NCBI RefSeq assembly: GCF_014839805.1
Contig: NC_051124.1
Location: 1,054,001 to 1,118,000, forward strand
Source: Manduca sexta
Lineage: Eukaryota; Arthropoda; Insecta; Lepidoptera; Sphingidae
Direction of reading: 5' to 3'
DNA: 64,000 nucleotides
Below the pieces are notes generated by a model that searched no databases, was not told the origin of the DNA, and saw only the letters and a program-made list of their open reading frames with translations. Each line of letters begins with the position of its first letter. Position 1 is the stretch's first letter. Positions 12,589 to 24,357 of this stretch are shown one piece after another. The translations under genes and the position numbers were made by a program.

Positions 12589-15500
12589 TTTTTTTTTTTT
12601 TTTTTCTAGTTCCCCCTATCGAGGACAAGGGATTTTCATTATTTATTTATTTTTTGTCTTTTTCTTTTATTTTCTCTATTTTTCTGTTTTCTCATCTTTT
12701 TGTTTTGTCTTATTTCTTTTATTCTTTTCTATAACATTTATTCCTTATTTCTATCTGTATGTCTTATATTACTTATCTTATTTAACTATATTGTATTTAT
12801 CTACACTTATTTCTATTTATCTTAATTATACATATATCTATTTATTTACTTCTATTTTATTACTAATAATACATAATATCATATTATATACTTAGCAATA
12901 TTTATCACTATTTCTTATTATTACCTTATTTGCTATTCTTATGCAATATTCTATAAATATATGTCTATGTATCTTGTTTTTAACTATCTTATCTAAGTTA
13001 CCTACAGTTATTTTTAAGTCTAGCCTATTTTCTAAGTCATACCTCTCCATGGCATGTATGGGACACTCGGTGAGTAGGTGCGGGACCGTCTCCCGAACAT
13101 CAGGGTCACATAGGCACGCCGGACTCTCCTTGCACTTGAATCGGTACAAGTAATCGGAGAAGCCGCCGTGCCCAGTGAACACCTGCGTCAGGACTGGATC
13201 CGGATCGATCTTCCTGACGACCCTGTGCGCCTCGGCAGCGTCTGGAAAGAACAGCTTCGTTGTCGAAGCTGTCTCTCCATCCGCATATCTCCGGCTCCAT
13301 TCGCCAATAGAGTCCCGACGGATCTCTCTCTTGACGAATGAAACCGGGCATTTACCGTAGTGCGCACGGGTCTTCAGGTGCAGTGCGGCCGCTTTAGCGA
13401 GCTCATCCGCCCTTTCATTCCCCTCCAACCCCACATGTGCCTTCACCCAGAAAAATTTAATTTTCTGGGTGCGTTTGTTTGCTTCTTTCAGCAATTCGTT
13501 GATGTCAAACGCTATGGGGTGGAGGGAGTCACCCCTTGTGACGACTTCCAGGGCGGACCTAGCATCGCTAAAGATGCCGCACGTAGAAAAACTCGCTGTG
13601 GAGCGCTTCCTCCACGGCTTTGCGGAGGGCGAGTAGTTCCGCCTGGTAGACCGAGCAGTATGGCTCCAGCCGCAATTTCCTGGTACTAGTCTCGGCGGCG
13701 CCCTTCCAAATGGACAGCGCCGCTCCGACCTTCCCATCTATTTTGCTGCCGTCGGTGAAGATACTAAGACCTTCACCGACGTGCCGTGCCAATTCCGCTC
13801 GATCCACCAAGCATTCGAAACTCCCGCCTCTCCGCTCCGCCGGGTGGTCCAATCTGGCAAAGGCTACAGGGGCCTCTATTTCCCGATCGCCTACTACTCG
13901 CTGAGAGTACCCCCTCTTGATCTCATACAAGAGTGCCGTCTCCCTCACTCTTATGTCGAGAGGGAGTATTCCCGCGAGCAGCAGCGTCGAGTTCAGAGAG
14001 GCGGTCCTGTACGCCTTTGTCAGCTTCTGTGCGAAGCTACGTTGGATGGCCCCAAGCTGTTTCCTAATCCCTAATTTTTGGCTGGCGGGTGCCCACGCAC
14101 TAGCCGCGTAGAGAATTACGGGCTCTACCGCCGCCGTATAAATCGTCCGGATCACTTCCGGTCCCAGACCCCACTGGACTTTGGCTGATTTTGCGAGGAT
14201 TTTATAGAGACCAGCCACTTTCCTGCACGCTTGCGTCACGTGACTGTTAAAGGTCAATTTCCGGTCGATTGTCAGGCCAAGCACCTTAATCTCGTTCGAC
14301 AGACCAATGTCGACTCCGCCCATGCGCAGGATCGGGGTATCGTACTTCATTTTATTGGTAATAACCATTGCCATGGTCTTATGTGGCGCAAATCTGAGTT
14401 TGTTTCGGATACCCCAGTCCCGCACATAGGCTAGTGCCGCATTGGCCTGCCTCTGAACCTCTCCTGTGGAACCCCCATCAAACACCAGGACGACATCGTC
14501 AGCGAAAGCTTGACAATAGTCGCCCCGGCGCTCTAGCCCCTGCAATAGGGGGTCGAGGAGGAGGTTCCACAGGATTGGCCCTCCAATCGATCCCTGAACA
14601 CAACCCTTAACAGTACGCTTCGCAGCTTCGGCGCCTGCATACCGGACCTTAACTGACCTCTCATCCAAGTAGCTGGCGACCAATCTTCTGATGTTTGGTG
14701 GGCATTGCTCTTCCGCCAATCGGACTTTTATGGCCGGCCACCAGGCGCTATCGAAGGCTCCCTCTATGTCTAGTGATATCATTAAAATTATTTTCTTTTC
14801 TGCGAGCTTTGTTCTTATTCTGTTCACTAAGACATAGAGGGAGTCCTCGGTGCCCCTTTGTGGCATGAATCCGAATTGGCGGTGGCACATCCTCGGAATG
14901 AGGTGCCATTTCAGCCTACCCACCAGCATCTTTTCCAGGATCTTTCCCATCACTGGCAACAGTCCTATCGGCCGATGCGCTTTGGGAGCCGTATAGTTTT
15001 CACGACCCGGCTTCCGAAGCACAACGACCGTGGCCTCCTTCCAAATTTTTGGAAAGTAGGCCAATTCTAGGCACTTGTTGGCCAACGATAGGAAAGACTC
15101 TGGATCTAGACTGATCGCCTGCGTACAGATGTCGGAGGTCAGACCGTCCGAGCCAGACGCTTTTTTCGGATTGAAGGTCACCAGCGCCGCAGTGAGCTCC
15201 CGCATCGTGAACGATGGGTCATGTACCTCACCATGGACCCTGTCGTTCACGCGCGCAGCTAGCTCCCTGGTGCGCCGGTGATCTTCATTGTCATCCTCGT
15301 CCGGGTCGCCTGGGTAGAAGGTGTCGGCAAGGAACCTTGCCGACTCCTCCTGACCCAGTGTTTTCCCGTCCCTGACGAGTGGCTGGTCTTCCTGTCGCTT
15401 TGTCAGCCTGCCCATCACCCGATAAATTCCGTCCCATAGCCCTTCCTTACTCTGTTTGCCACAGAACTCTTTCCAGCTCTGTGTTTGAGCTTTCTTACAG

Positions 15501-17652
15501 TCTTCTTCGTACTTGGCTCTTGCCTCTTTGAATTCCTTGATGACCTTTGGCTTTCTCACTGGCGCTGCCCACCTGATCCTTCGCTTTTTTCTCATCATGT
15601 CCGATTTGGACCCGTCGAGCTCCTTTGACCACCATGGAATCGTAAATTTTGTGTTTATTCTTTTTAGAGGTATAGATTTGTCACTTGCTTTTATTATTGC
15701 ATCCGTGTAATTTCCTATTATCTTTTCCAACTCGTCTTTATTGTTTATTTTATTAATTGTTTCTACTTTAATTTTCTGAAAACTTCCTAAATTTTTTAAT
15801 GTTTCGCTAAATTCTGGCCAATTTGCTTTTTTGGTGTTATATTTTCTTGTTGTATTTTTAATTAGAATTTGATTCCCTTTTTGCAGACTTATTCCAAATA
15901 TGATTGTATTGTGGTCGGAGCTCGTCAGGTCCTCCTCGACGTGCCAGCTCTGGATCTTGCCCAGTAGATCGTCCGAACAGGCGGTGATGTCCACTTGGCT
16001 GGAGTATGCCCTGTCCCCTCTGACAGTGAAGAACGTCGGCGTAGTGCCTTCGTTCAACACGTGGAGTCCGGCTTCGTCCAGCCAGTCAGACACCTCCTCT
16101 CCTCTTTGGTCGATCTCCTGGCTCCACCATAAGCTTTTCGCGTTGGTGTCTCCGCCTATCAATAGGCGCCTCGAGCCCAGCTTCTGACATATTGCCCTTA
16201 GGTGGTTAAGGTACTTGTCAACCGGCCGGTCTGGTTCGAAGTAACACGAGACCGCCACGATTTCCCAGGCGCTGGTGCGGATTCTCACCACGACTATATT
16301 GGTCGTGGTGAACTCCGGACAGATCAAGGCATCCATATTTTGGTCAAAGACCACTATGGCTGCCTTGACCGGTCTGACCTCCCGCTCCGCGCACTGGAAG
16401 ATCCTGGCAGTCCCGTAGTTCTTTACACGGCCGGTTGCTCCGACGTATGGCTCCTGGACTAAGGCGAAGGCCAACCTTCTCTCTGTTGCTATCGAGATAA
16501 GTTCTTGTGTAGCTAACGCTTTTCTTTGCAGGTTGGCCTGCGCCACCAGGTATGGCCTGACGTCGGAGGCGGTGCCTTGTATCGCCGGGCTCTCGGCTCT
16601 GGAGACCACCTTAGCAATAAGCTATGGCGGAGCGCGCCAGTGTGTCCCATCGCTTCCTGACCGGACAGTCCCGGCTGAATGCATTATGGCTTATGTCAGC
16701 CATCTTTGCCTTTTGGCAGTTGCAGCAGGTCGGCTGTGCTGCTGCCATCCAGTCGGGACAGTCCGATCTTAAGTGCTGGCCCCCGCAGTGACTGCACACG
16801 TCCAGAGAGGCCCGGCAGAAGCGCCTCCCATGGCCTTCCACCCGGACCCTCTGGACGTCTATGTGCAACGCACCGGCCTCAGTGGTGAGTGCCCAAATTT
16901 GCGGTGACACTTTAACAACTACATGCATCATCAGCGGGTTCCGAGCTCTTCTCCTATATCTTATTTCCATCCGGTCTTCACTCTTCTCTATCTTGTCCAA
17001 TATGTTCTTGTTTTGTCTTCTTATCGCTCTTAGTATGTCCTCGTCCTTGTGACAGTTCAGTACATCTTTCAAAATGATGAGTGGGTCCTTGTTTTCTATT
17101 TCCTGTACGCTTAGTTTATCTCCTGCTTTTACTATCTTCTCTTTTATTTTCTTTATCTCCTCTTTATCCCGGCATCCTATAATTACTTTTCTTTCCTTTG
17201 CTTTCCTGATTCTATCTATCCTGATTCCCTCCTCTGTTGCGTTTACTACCTCTCTTATCTTTTCTACCACTTCGTCTCCTGTCTCCTGTTCATCCTTTGA
17301 CTTCACAACTATGGAGTGCAGCGCCGTCGCCGCGCTCAGAGATTGCCCCTGTCGCGGACCGACCGCCGCTACATTCGCATAGGTTCTTTGTTCGGCTTCC
17401 TTCGTAATAATTCCGCTTATCTTGTCCAATTCCCTTTTGTTTTCTTTTAGTAGTTCTGTGTTTTCTTTTAACTTGTCCATTATTTCTTTGCACTCTTCCC
17501 TTTCCTTCCTCAATCTTTCTTCCCTAACAACGACATCCACTCCATCACTTTTCTCCTGATCTTCTATCCTAGTCCTTTGTATCTCTTTTCCCTTGTAAGC
17601 TTTCCCTTCCTCTGCTTCTTTCACTAGCTTGTATAGTCTTTCCGTGTTATAT
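12589..17652 (-). mobile_element. R1-clade non-LTR retrotransposon, 5'-truncated, disabled
   Basis: The element reads on the minus strand: ORF1 (nucleic-acid-binding protein with zinc knuckles), ORF2 (apurinic-type endonuclease, reverse transcriptase, RNase H, terminal Cys/His motif), a roughly 290-base AT-rich 3' UTR, and a 17-base A-tail (T-run 12,589-12,605). An 11-bp target-site duplication GACATGAGATG lies at 12,578-12,588 and 17,653-17,663. There is no 5' UTR: the body starts inside ORF1, so this is a 5'-truncated insertion. The gene order and the C-x2-C-x9-H-x6-C knuckle of ORF1 fit the R1 clade. The host DNA at the site is a dispersed repeat, intact elsewhere at 2,610-2,935. Confidence 0.9.
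12892..16609 (-). pseudogene. Retrotransposon ORF2: endonuclease, reverse transcriptase, RNase H; one frameshift
   Basis: The first frame (16,609-13,568, 1,013 codons) has an APE-type endonuclease with E53 (QEPYVG), D154 (GGDTNAK) and D232-H233 (SSDH). A reverse transcriptase follows, with first catalytic Asp near residue 614 (SLDIEGAFD) and the FADD box at 702-705, then the start of RNase H (TDGSK near 952; YQAELLALR near 989). The frame then breaks at a five-base homopolymer (plus-strand A-run 13,587-13,591). The protein continues in the next frame to 12,892 with SDARSAL, the RNase H end WVKAHVGLEGNERADELAK, and a CLCDP...HLLTECP motif. No ATG is positioned at the ORF2 start; the frame opens just after the ORF1 stop. 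Catalytic residues are all present, so the frameshift is the only obvious lesion, apart from the 5' truncation. An assembly error at the homopolymer is possible. Confidence 0.9.
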
Positions 17653-17657
17653 GACAT
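16611..17657 (-). CDS. Retrotransposon ORF1 (gag-like zinc-knuckle protein), 5'-truncated
   Basis: This 348-codon open frame encodes a nucleic-acid-binding protein that would package the element RNA. Residues about 10-110 are rich in Lys and Glu and look coiled-coil. The C-terminus carries two knuckles: C288-x2-C291-x3-H295-x4-C300 and C311-x2-C314-x9-H324-x6-C331, the latter in the context NAFSRDCP typical of R1-clade ORF1. The first ATG lies in the flanking target-site duplication (CATGAGATG on plus), not in the element, so the frame's Met is supplied by the host repeat and the true N-terminus is lost. The stop is followed immediately by ORF2 in another frame, fitting coupled translation. 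The frame is otherwise intact. Confidence 0.85.
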   Translation of the reverse strand: MSYNTERLYKLVKEAEEGKAYKGKEIQRTRIEDQEKSDGVDVVVREERLRKEREECKEIMDKLKENTELLKENKRELDKISGIITKEAEQRTYANVAAVGPRQGQSLSAATALHSIVVKSKDEQETGDEVVEKIREVVNATEEGIRIDRIRKAKERKVIIGCRDKEEIKKIKEKIVKAGDKLSVQEIENKDPLIILKDVLNCHKDEDILRAIRRQNKNILDKIEKSEDRMEIRYRRRARNPLMMHVVVKVSPQIWALTTEAGALHIDVQRVRVEGHGRRFCRASLDVCSHCGGQHLRSDCPDWMAAAQPTCCNCQKAKMADISHNAFSRDCPVRKRWDTLARSAIAYC

Positions 17658-17830
17658 GAGATGTTAAGTCTCATTATGCCAGTAGTTACACTGGCTACAA
17701 TGTCCTTTAAACCGGAACACAAAAGTGACTACACACTGCTGATTGGCAGCAGAAATAGATGTTGCGGTGGTACCTGCCCAGGCGGACACTCACGGATAAG
17801 AAATCTACCACCAGTAAAGTAGTCCAATTA
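17653..17830 (+). repeat. Right part of the split dispersed repeat
   Basis: It begins with the second copy of GACATGAGATG and continues TTAAGTCTCATTATGCCAG, matching 2,772-2,935 base for base in order. With 12,440-12,588 it reconstitutes one repeat copy. Confidence 0.75.
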
Positions 17831-18520
17831 GATGTAATGAGCGTAAAGTAGGATTCAGTGCTTTCTCATATTTAATTCATCCACCAATTAGGTTACCTTA
17901 TGATCATTATATATAAAATATCGTAGCGGCCAGTGTTTATTTCCACAAATCACGTGAAAATTGTTCCCCGAAAAGAACAAATAAATTCTATTTGTAACAA
18001 TAAAATGGAATTGTATTGTCCAGCGACATTATTGGCTGTAGTAAGAGGAATGGAGTTGAAGGCGGCTGCAGTTCGGAAATTGAATAAATCAATAGAAGCG
18101 TGTAAGTTCCGTGGAACCGTCCTAAAGTGATAATCGAAATAACTCAACAAAGTTACTGAAATAAGGTACAAACTACAACCTGTATTATTTAACCATCTGG
18201 AGAAAGAGCACTAAACTCGTGACTAGGTGAGATGCTTTCTGAGGTTAGTCAATGAGTATTCAATAAAGTAGATCTTCAAAATTCTAGCAACTATTAACAT
18301 TATTAATATGCAAGTAGAAAGGAACAAGTAAAAGCATCCCACTAATATCCAAAAAGTAAACAACAAATAAAACAGTCTCATGAGACATTCATTTTGGGTA
18401 TCGAAATCTTTAAATGCGTTTTTAAACACTTAAACATAACATCTTTTGATAAAGAGCATATTGTGTAAATGTCCAGACTAATAAAAACAAAAATATGAAC
18501 ACGTGCAAACACAGATGACG
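17831..18520. other. No recognised feature
   Basis: AT-rich. Short frames on both strands at 17,933-18,171 mirror each other and have no splice support. Confidence 0.5.
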
Positions 18521-18523
18521 TAC

Positions 18524-18696
18524 ATCGATTTGCATTAGTCTCAGCATCGAGCAGGTCGAGAGGCTCGCTGCAGCTGACCCAGTTCGAGCCGCGAGTCCCA
18601 CTGCTAACGGAGTCCTCAGCGCTTTGAGTCTCACGAGAGGCCGCCACAGCATAGAAATCAATATCGATGTATTGGTGATAATTATGAGTGTCATGA
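18524..18696 (-). CDS. Weak candidate internal exon, unknown protein
   Basis: On the minus strand a frame stays open from an AAAG acceptor-like site (exon start 18,696) to a GTACGT donor-like site (exon end 18,524). It encodes about 57 residues rich in Ser, Glu and Asp, including the words IDIDFYAVAASRETQSAEDS and EPLDLLDAETN. GC content rises over the frame and falls outside it. The acceptor lacks a clear pyrimidine tract, which weakens the case. I do not recognise a family. It could belong to a gene with very long introns extending beyond this window. Confidence 0.25.
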
Positions 18697-21144
18697 CTTT
18701 ACACTAGCTTTGGTTCGGCTTCCCTTGCATACCTGTTTCTTTTTTGATACAAAGATCCCATTGTGTGTTTTCCGGAACAATACGTGTGTTATAATAGGTA
18801 GTATCGTAGGACTTAAGCTGTGCAGAGGTTTTTAATAAACTTCCGTACATCTTCCCACAATCATCACGCACGACAATTCTTTCATTGAACACAAATCATT
18901 AAAATCAATATATAATATAATATTGTACCCAAAAAAAAACTTTCAATTTGTATGTAGGCGTAAGCAGATTTTATGTATTACTTTACTGGATCGACACTAA
19001 TAACTTGACTCTGTTAACAAAACACTTGACAAAGTTTTGAGCGCAAAGATAAAAAAGTTACTATCTATTTGTTGCTGTAGATTACTGCGTTTTTAATCTG
19101 TAATAAATAAATCACCGTTGTGCCACTTTTAACTTTACGTTAGGTAATCTGAAAATCAAGCGTAAATATAGTATTTATATATTTAATCATAGATTGAAAA
19201 TATTTGTTGGAGAGGCTTGCGCTTTAATCATGAAATATTCGATTTATTTTTCCTTCCGCATTCTACAATTGTGGGATATATTTATTTTTTCATTTTTAAA
19301 TAGCTCAGTGGACTGAACGAGGGTTGCTGTTGAAATCAGCTGTTTGTAGCTCGCTTTTATTTCTTTTAATATAAAAATGAAGTATAAAAGAAATATATTT
19401 TTTTAAACATTTGAATGAAAGGAGGAGAAAACTATTTACCAGAGAACCCTACTTACCAGCCCGAGCTGGTTACTTCGGTTTATACCTTGTTTTGATTATA
19501 AATTTTATCCCTAATTTAAAATGTCCATAGTAATATAAGTAATTTTAATAGTTGTTTACAAATAATAATTAATATTCTTATGCTTTGTTTTGAGGTACCA
19601 TAAGTGCAACTTTGTTCGCCTACGGGATAAATAAAGTATTTTTTTTTTTGTTTGTTTTAATAACCACGTCTGATTCGAAATCATCTATAACCACGTAAAC
19701 ATTGGATTTCACATTTAAAGTTTAAAAAAACGCGTTACTCCTATAGATCTTCGTCCTTTATTTTGCCTCATAAAGGGCTTGAAGGGATGAATGTACAAAA
19801 AATATATTTTAATGTTATCTTACTTTCAAGATTTATTGCAACTCAGTTTTATTTAGACTACAAGAGCCAATCAATATTAAATAAAGAGCATACGATACAG
19901 AAAATATCTATAATGAATAAGTAGTAACCATTTTAATGTGAAGCCTACAGTGAAATATCGAGGAAAGTTACATTGTCTGAAAGTCCTATTGAAAACTAGT
20001 GTAGGATGCGAGTCGCGAACAGGCCGGTGCTGTGACGGAGTGGCGCCCTTTCATGTCGCCGCTTGACCTCGTTCCCACGCTTGCATCCACGATCCGTTAC
20101 ACGCCGCGACTCAAAACCTCCAGTTTACTTTTCAAAATCCTTCGCGTGCTGGTTTTTGATGCTGCACAAAATCTGATAAATGCAGCATGAATACTGGGGA
20201 ATGAAAGAGCGGCATCATTAGGAGTGAACACGGATTAAGGATTACCTAATAATATGCAATCTTTTTAAAGTCATTTTATAGCAATAAAGCTTTATATAAC
20301 TGCGACTGATCAGTTTGTATTATTAGAGTATAGACTTCTATAGAAAGGTAAATATATTTAATATAGTTTCTATTGACCCGTTTTTACTCTACAGTATATG
20401 CATAACCAATTGTTTCTAGGGAATACCTTGACGAGAACGGTATTATCTTCAAGGCGCGGAGAATATTAAGAAAGTTTTATACATCCTCTCATATAAATAT
20501 TGCACCACTACGCTGACTTAAAATACATTTGTAGATTTCACATACTGTTGAAATTATAGAAATATTTCTGCTTTGCGGACTAGTAGAAAATATAAATGAC
20601 CTTTGTTAAAACGTGTGATTACAATTTATTTATCTAAATTCCAATATAAATTTGCAATGAAAATACAACAAAACATTTACCTTATGGTAATTAATACACG
20701 CGTCACTTTGAAAAGTCCGAAACGTGCCCCAGGGAATGAACCCACGACCTCCGTCTCGACGCTGCTTTATACAACTGTCAAAAATACAGATAAAATTTCC
20801 ATTTAAATGCGATAAGATGGACAAAATGGTCTGTTATTAGTCCGTAACGAGTGTTGTGAGAGGTTCCTCTCTGGGGGGCGATACATCACGGCCAATGGAA
20901 CGCTCATTAAACGAAGAAACTTACAAGCGGTACGTGATGCCGGTATAATGTGTTATTGTCTTGAGTTTTATAGAATCTGCGGGTCTTGTAGGTATAGCAG
21001 CCGTATTTTAGTTTTAAGTGTATTGAAGCCACAACTTTGCTGATTTTCATTTATTTACGTTAACAGAATGTAGCTATAACCAAAACACATGGGAATTTAA
21101 AAAAAAGATATAAATATGTGAATCTAAAATTATTATTTTTATAT

Positions 21145-21240
21145 TGTAAGACGCAAACCAGCATACGGTCACCTGATGGTAAGTGATCACCACCGCTTAT
21201 GAACATCTGCACCAGGGGGCAGATGCGTTGTCTTTTAGGT
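21145..21240 (+). repeat. Dispersed repeat family 3, fragment
   Basis: It contains GACGCAAACCAGCATACGG, CACCTGATGGTAAGTGATC and CTGCACCAGGGGGCAGATG, in the order seen at 9,290-9,400 and 7,742-7,855. Confidence 0.6.
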
Positions 21241-21394
21241 GGGAATACGCTCTTTTTTTGAAGGTCGTATCTGTTCGGAAATGCTGCTGGCGCCAATTGG
21301 TTTCATAATTTTGCTAATTTGATATTAGGTGACTCGTCTATAGTAGACGTACTTCAATCAACATTTTCAAACATCGTTACTATTTTCAACAGAG

Positions 21395-21600
21395 ACCCTG
21401 GCTGGTCTCGGCGAAACAAACGTCGCGGCGTAATTTTTATTCCTCCCTACGGCCCGGGGCGCTCGCTGAGTTTTTTGTGTTGGAACTTGTTTCAGCAAAT
21501 TAATTAATTCTGAAGCCTAAGGTCCGTGAAGGGTTCAATAAAAAACCAATCGGCCGCGGTCGCGCCCCGCGGGGCCCCCCTGCGTTTACCCCGAATAGAC
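21395..21600. other. GC-rich island
   Basis: Two GC-rich blocks (about 21,395-21,465 and 21,548-21,592, the latter with GGCCGCGGTCGCGCCCCGCG) sit in AT-rich DNA. No frame runs across both. A conserved regulatory element is possible but nothing in the sequence identifies one. Confidence 0.35.
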
Positions 21601-23039
21601 TAATAAAACACCATAATATTATCGCCGTATTTCGTTGATATTTTTAAGGGAACGTCGGTGTTTACGTTTCATTTTCGGGTTTTTCGCGTCGATGTGAAAG
21701 TAATATTAAGGCCAATATATCGCAAATACAACTTGAATTTCTGTCGAAATCGTATATGCTAGAAACCTCACAATTATATCGTAATACCGTTGTTCCTTTG
21801 TCTATTTCTGCTCTAATTTATAATATTTAAGTGTTTTTCTGTCGATTCTTATGACGTCGACTTTCTATTTTTCAGGGGATGCAATCAACATGACGGTATT
21901 CAACATTAAGCGACATGACATTATTTGAACTTCCTAAACATAACAGATCTAGTATGTCACTTTGCCATCCAAAAAGACTGATATACAAAAACCAGTACCC
22001 AGTAATCCAATAATACGTCCAAAATAGAAACAACTGCAGTATTTAAGACTCAATTTCAATCCGTCATAGGAAAAATTGGAGCAAATCGGCTTAGAGCCAG
22101 CTGTTAACTGGTGGCTTTGAAGTGACGCTCCGTCGGCCAAATGGACGCGCGGGCCGCAGGGCTCGGCCGCGGTCGAGCACTAAGGCTCGCTGTAGACGAG
22201 GCGGGTAAAGTGATATCCAGTTTCCAGATCAATTGTAACAAAGATTGCAAATTTGAAGGGGGTTCGTTGGACCTTTGGGAATTTTACTGGTCGTACAAAC
22301 ATAATAGTTTGCTTGCACTTGCTTTTTGACAACGGATTTTAAGACCTTCGTAACCGTAGCCATCTGTACTCATTACACTTCAGATGCTGATATTTTTATA
22401 ACCATTTAAAACAATGGCAAAATACCTTCTACTCTTTCCCAAACCTTTTCCCTTTTAAAGTCAGCAGCGCACTTACAAGTATACTATTCTTCTCAATTAT
22501 TTTAATGGAAATGAAAACTACATAACATCAGCTGACCCATTTACTTGCTTGTCGGGCTAAGTTGTATAAAACTTAATCAAAATTTATCATCAAAACCGCT
22601 CCGTCATCAGTTGCCCTAAATGGATTTGTTTAAGCCGCCATCGCTCGGTAATAGACTTCACATTTGTCAAAACAAGATATATTGAATTGATTTATCTCAA
22701 TAGGTATTAGGAGTTCGGTCGGGGCGTCCAATTTCGTACTATTCGGCACGCGGCGGCTTCGGATATCGATTCTTGGAGAAACTGGATTTTGTGTTTTAAC
22801 GTTTCGAAATTATGGAACATTTTGTACAGTCACTTTGACATTGCGTTAATAAGTGAACCAAATTACTCGTTTTATCTCCTAATACTTTCATCTAAGGTCC
22901 TGGTTTTACTTTTCAGATTTTTATTCTTTTTATACTTTAGTACAAATATAGCATCCGTCTCCTTCTGACTGAACGTGTGATTGCCGCTGCAACGAATTCT
23001 CTTAGAGTTGTAATAGTGGCATTATTTTAATTAACTACT

Positions 23040-23290
23040 TCGGTGGCATAGATGTAATGTCCACGCCGTACGAGTACGACTACCGCCGTAGCGTCCTGTG
23101 TTGGAATATCGGTTCGAGCCAAAATGATTATAGCTGAGTTTTTTTACTCAGTCGCAGCTAAGAGTCAGAAAGTTGGCGGTGTGATACCCCCGTGCCTCGG
23201 AAAGCACGTAAAGCCTGGTCATGCGCCTGATCTCTCTCCGGTCATGTCGGATTGCCGTCTCACCGAACTATGAGATTGAACCTATGTATT
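23040..23290 (+). repeat. SINE-like dispersed repeat
   Basis: The head contains a degenerate pol III promoter (CGGTGGCATAG near 23,041 and a B-box-like GGTTCGAGCC near 23,111). The body words GTGCCTCGGAAAGCACGTAAA and CGGATTGCCGTCTCACC are typical of lepidopteran SINE bodies. No tRNA cloverleaf is intact, so it is not called as a tRNA gene. Confidence 0.55.
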
Positions 23291-23510
23291 GCATACACTT
23301 GTGCACTATAATATTACCTCCGTCCTTGGCTGATATCCGGTGAGATTAGCCGTCATCGCCGAAATTTGGTCAAGATGGATTCAAAGTGGCTTTCTGGGGT
23401 GCCAAAATAAATTACTTATTTTATCTATTTCGTTCGAAACTTGCCCTGACTTATTTTACATCTACGGTTCGTGTCACTTATTGTTAAGTGTTATGTTCAA
23501 GAAGATAAGT

Positions 23511-23545
23511 ATTTGGTTTCATTTAGTAACGTAATGTCAAAATGA
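23511..23545 (+). repeat. Solo copy of the terminus of the TA-flanked transposon
   Basis: GTTTCATTTAGTAACGTAATG followed by TCAAAATGACTACA matches, with few differences, the right end of the element at 46,056-48,715 (GTTTCATTTAGTAACGCAATG then TCGAAATGACCCTG). Only this terminal part is recognisable here. Confidence 0.5.
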
Positions 23546-24072
23546 CTACAGTTTGTGGCCCAAGAAGTGGCTTTTTAGACTTGATAGGGCTTAAAGGTCT
23601 TCACTAATTGCTTTATCTATGCCAAGATATTATAGATATAAGAAAAAAGGTAGGACACAGCGATATAATCGCTACTTACGCTACTTAAAGCGTATTGGTT
23701 GAGGTAGGTAAATGAAATTCTCACGTCACCATTTCCAAATAAAATCCTCGAAATAAGACTTCAACAGAAGCGATGAGTACCGTATAAAAGTAGCAACAGA
23801 ACCCGGGCGACGACACTCAGATATCCGCGTGGCGTGTCGCGTGTCGGCCACTCAGCCGGCGCTCGCCCGGTCGAGGGCACGTGTTGCGTCGCCACTCGCC
23901 ACTCATGTCGCGATGTCACTGCGCTTCGGCGACCTTGTGGCCACATATACTGGATGTCTAAATATTCTTTAAGTTTTGCCCCGAGGAGCGATAATGTGAA
24001 AGATCGATTTGAAAAATTTTATGTTGCATTTACTAAACTCGAAATGTAATAATAATATACTAATATCAGCCT

Positions 24073-24357
24073 TGTATTATATACTGTCCCACTGTTGGGC
24101 ACGGGTCTTCTCTACTACTGAGAGGGATTAGGCCTTGAAGATTGGTAGACTTCACACACCCTCGAAATTCCTATAGAGAACTTCTCAGGTATGCAGGTTT
24201 TCTCACGATGTTTTCCTTCACCGTTAAAGCGAACGATAAATTCACAAAGAATACACACATAATTTTTTAGAAAAGTCAGTGGTGTGTGCCCTTGGGATTT
24301 GAACCTCCGGACATTCGTCTCGACAGTCCGTTCCACAACCAACTAGGCTATCGCCGC
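24073..24357 (-). mobile_element. tRNA-derived SINE, minus-strand copy
   Basis: On the minus strand the element starts GCGGCGATAGCCTAGTTGG (pol III A box TAGCCTAGTTGG) and has a B box GGTTCAAATCC about 45 bases on. It ends in the body words TAGAGAAGACCCGTGCCCAA and a TA-rich tail. The same element occurs at 39,537-39,828 (minus), 45,757-46,055 (plus) and about 61,088-61,375 (plus, decayed). It is non-autonomous and would need LINE machinery. Confidence 0.8.

Larger units (their letters stand above)
18700..23035. other. Gene-free stretch with GC-rich islands and repeat fragments
   Basis: No exon is supported. GC-rich patches lie near 20,010-20,110, 21,395-21,600 and 22,090-22,200. A decayed tRNA-promoter-like B-box word on the minus strand (GTGGGTTCATTCC, about 20,733-20,745) suggests an old SINE. 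A TTCGCCTACGGGATAAATAA word followed by a T-run at 19,616-19,650 resembles a retroposon tail. Confidence 0.45.

Noticed and set aside
12581..12895. 104-codon plus-strand hydrophobic frame
   Set aside because: It is the reverse of the AT-rich 3' UTR and A-tail of the retrotransposon; the Phe/Leu/Tyr-rich product is a compositional artefact.
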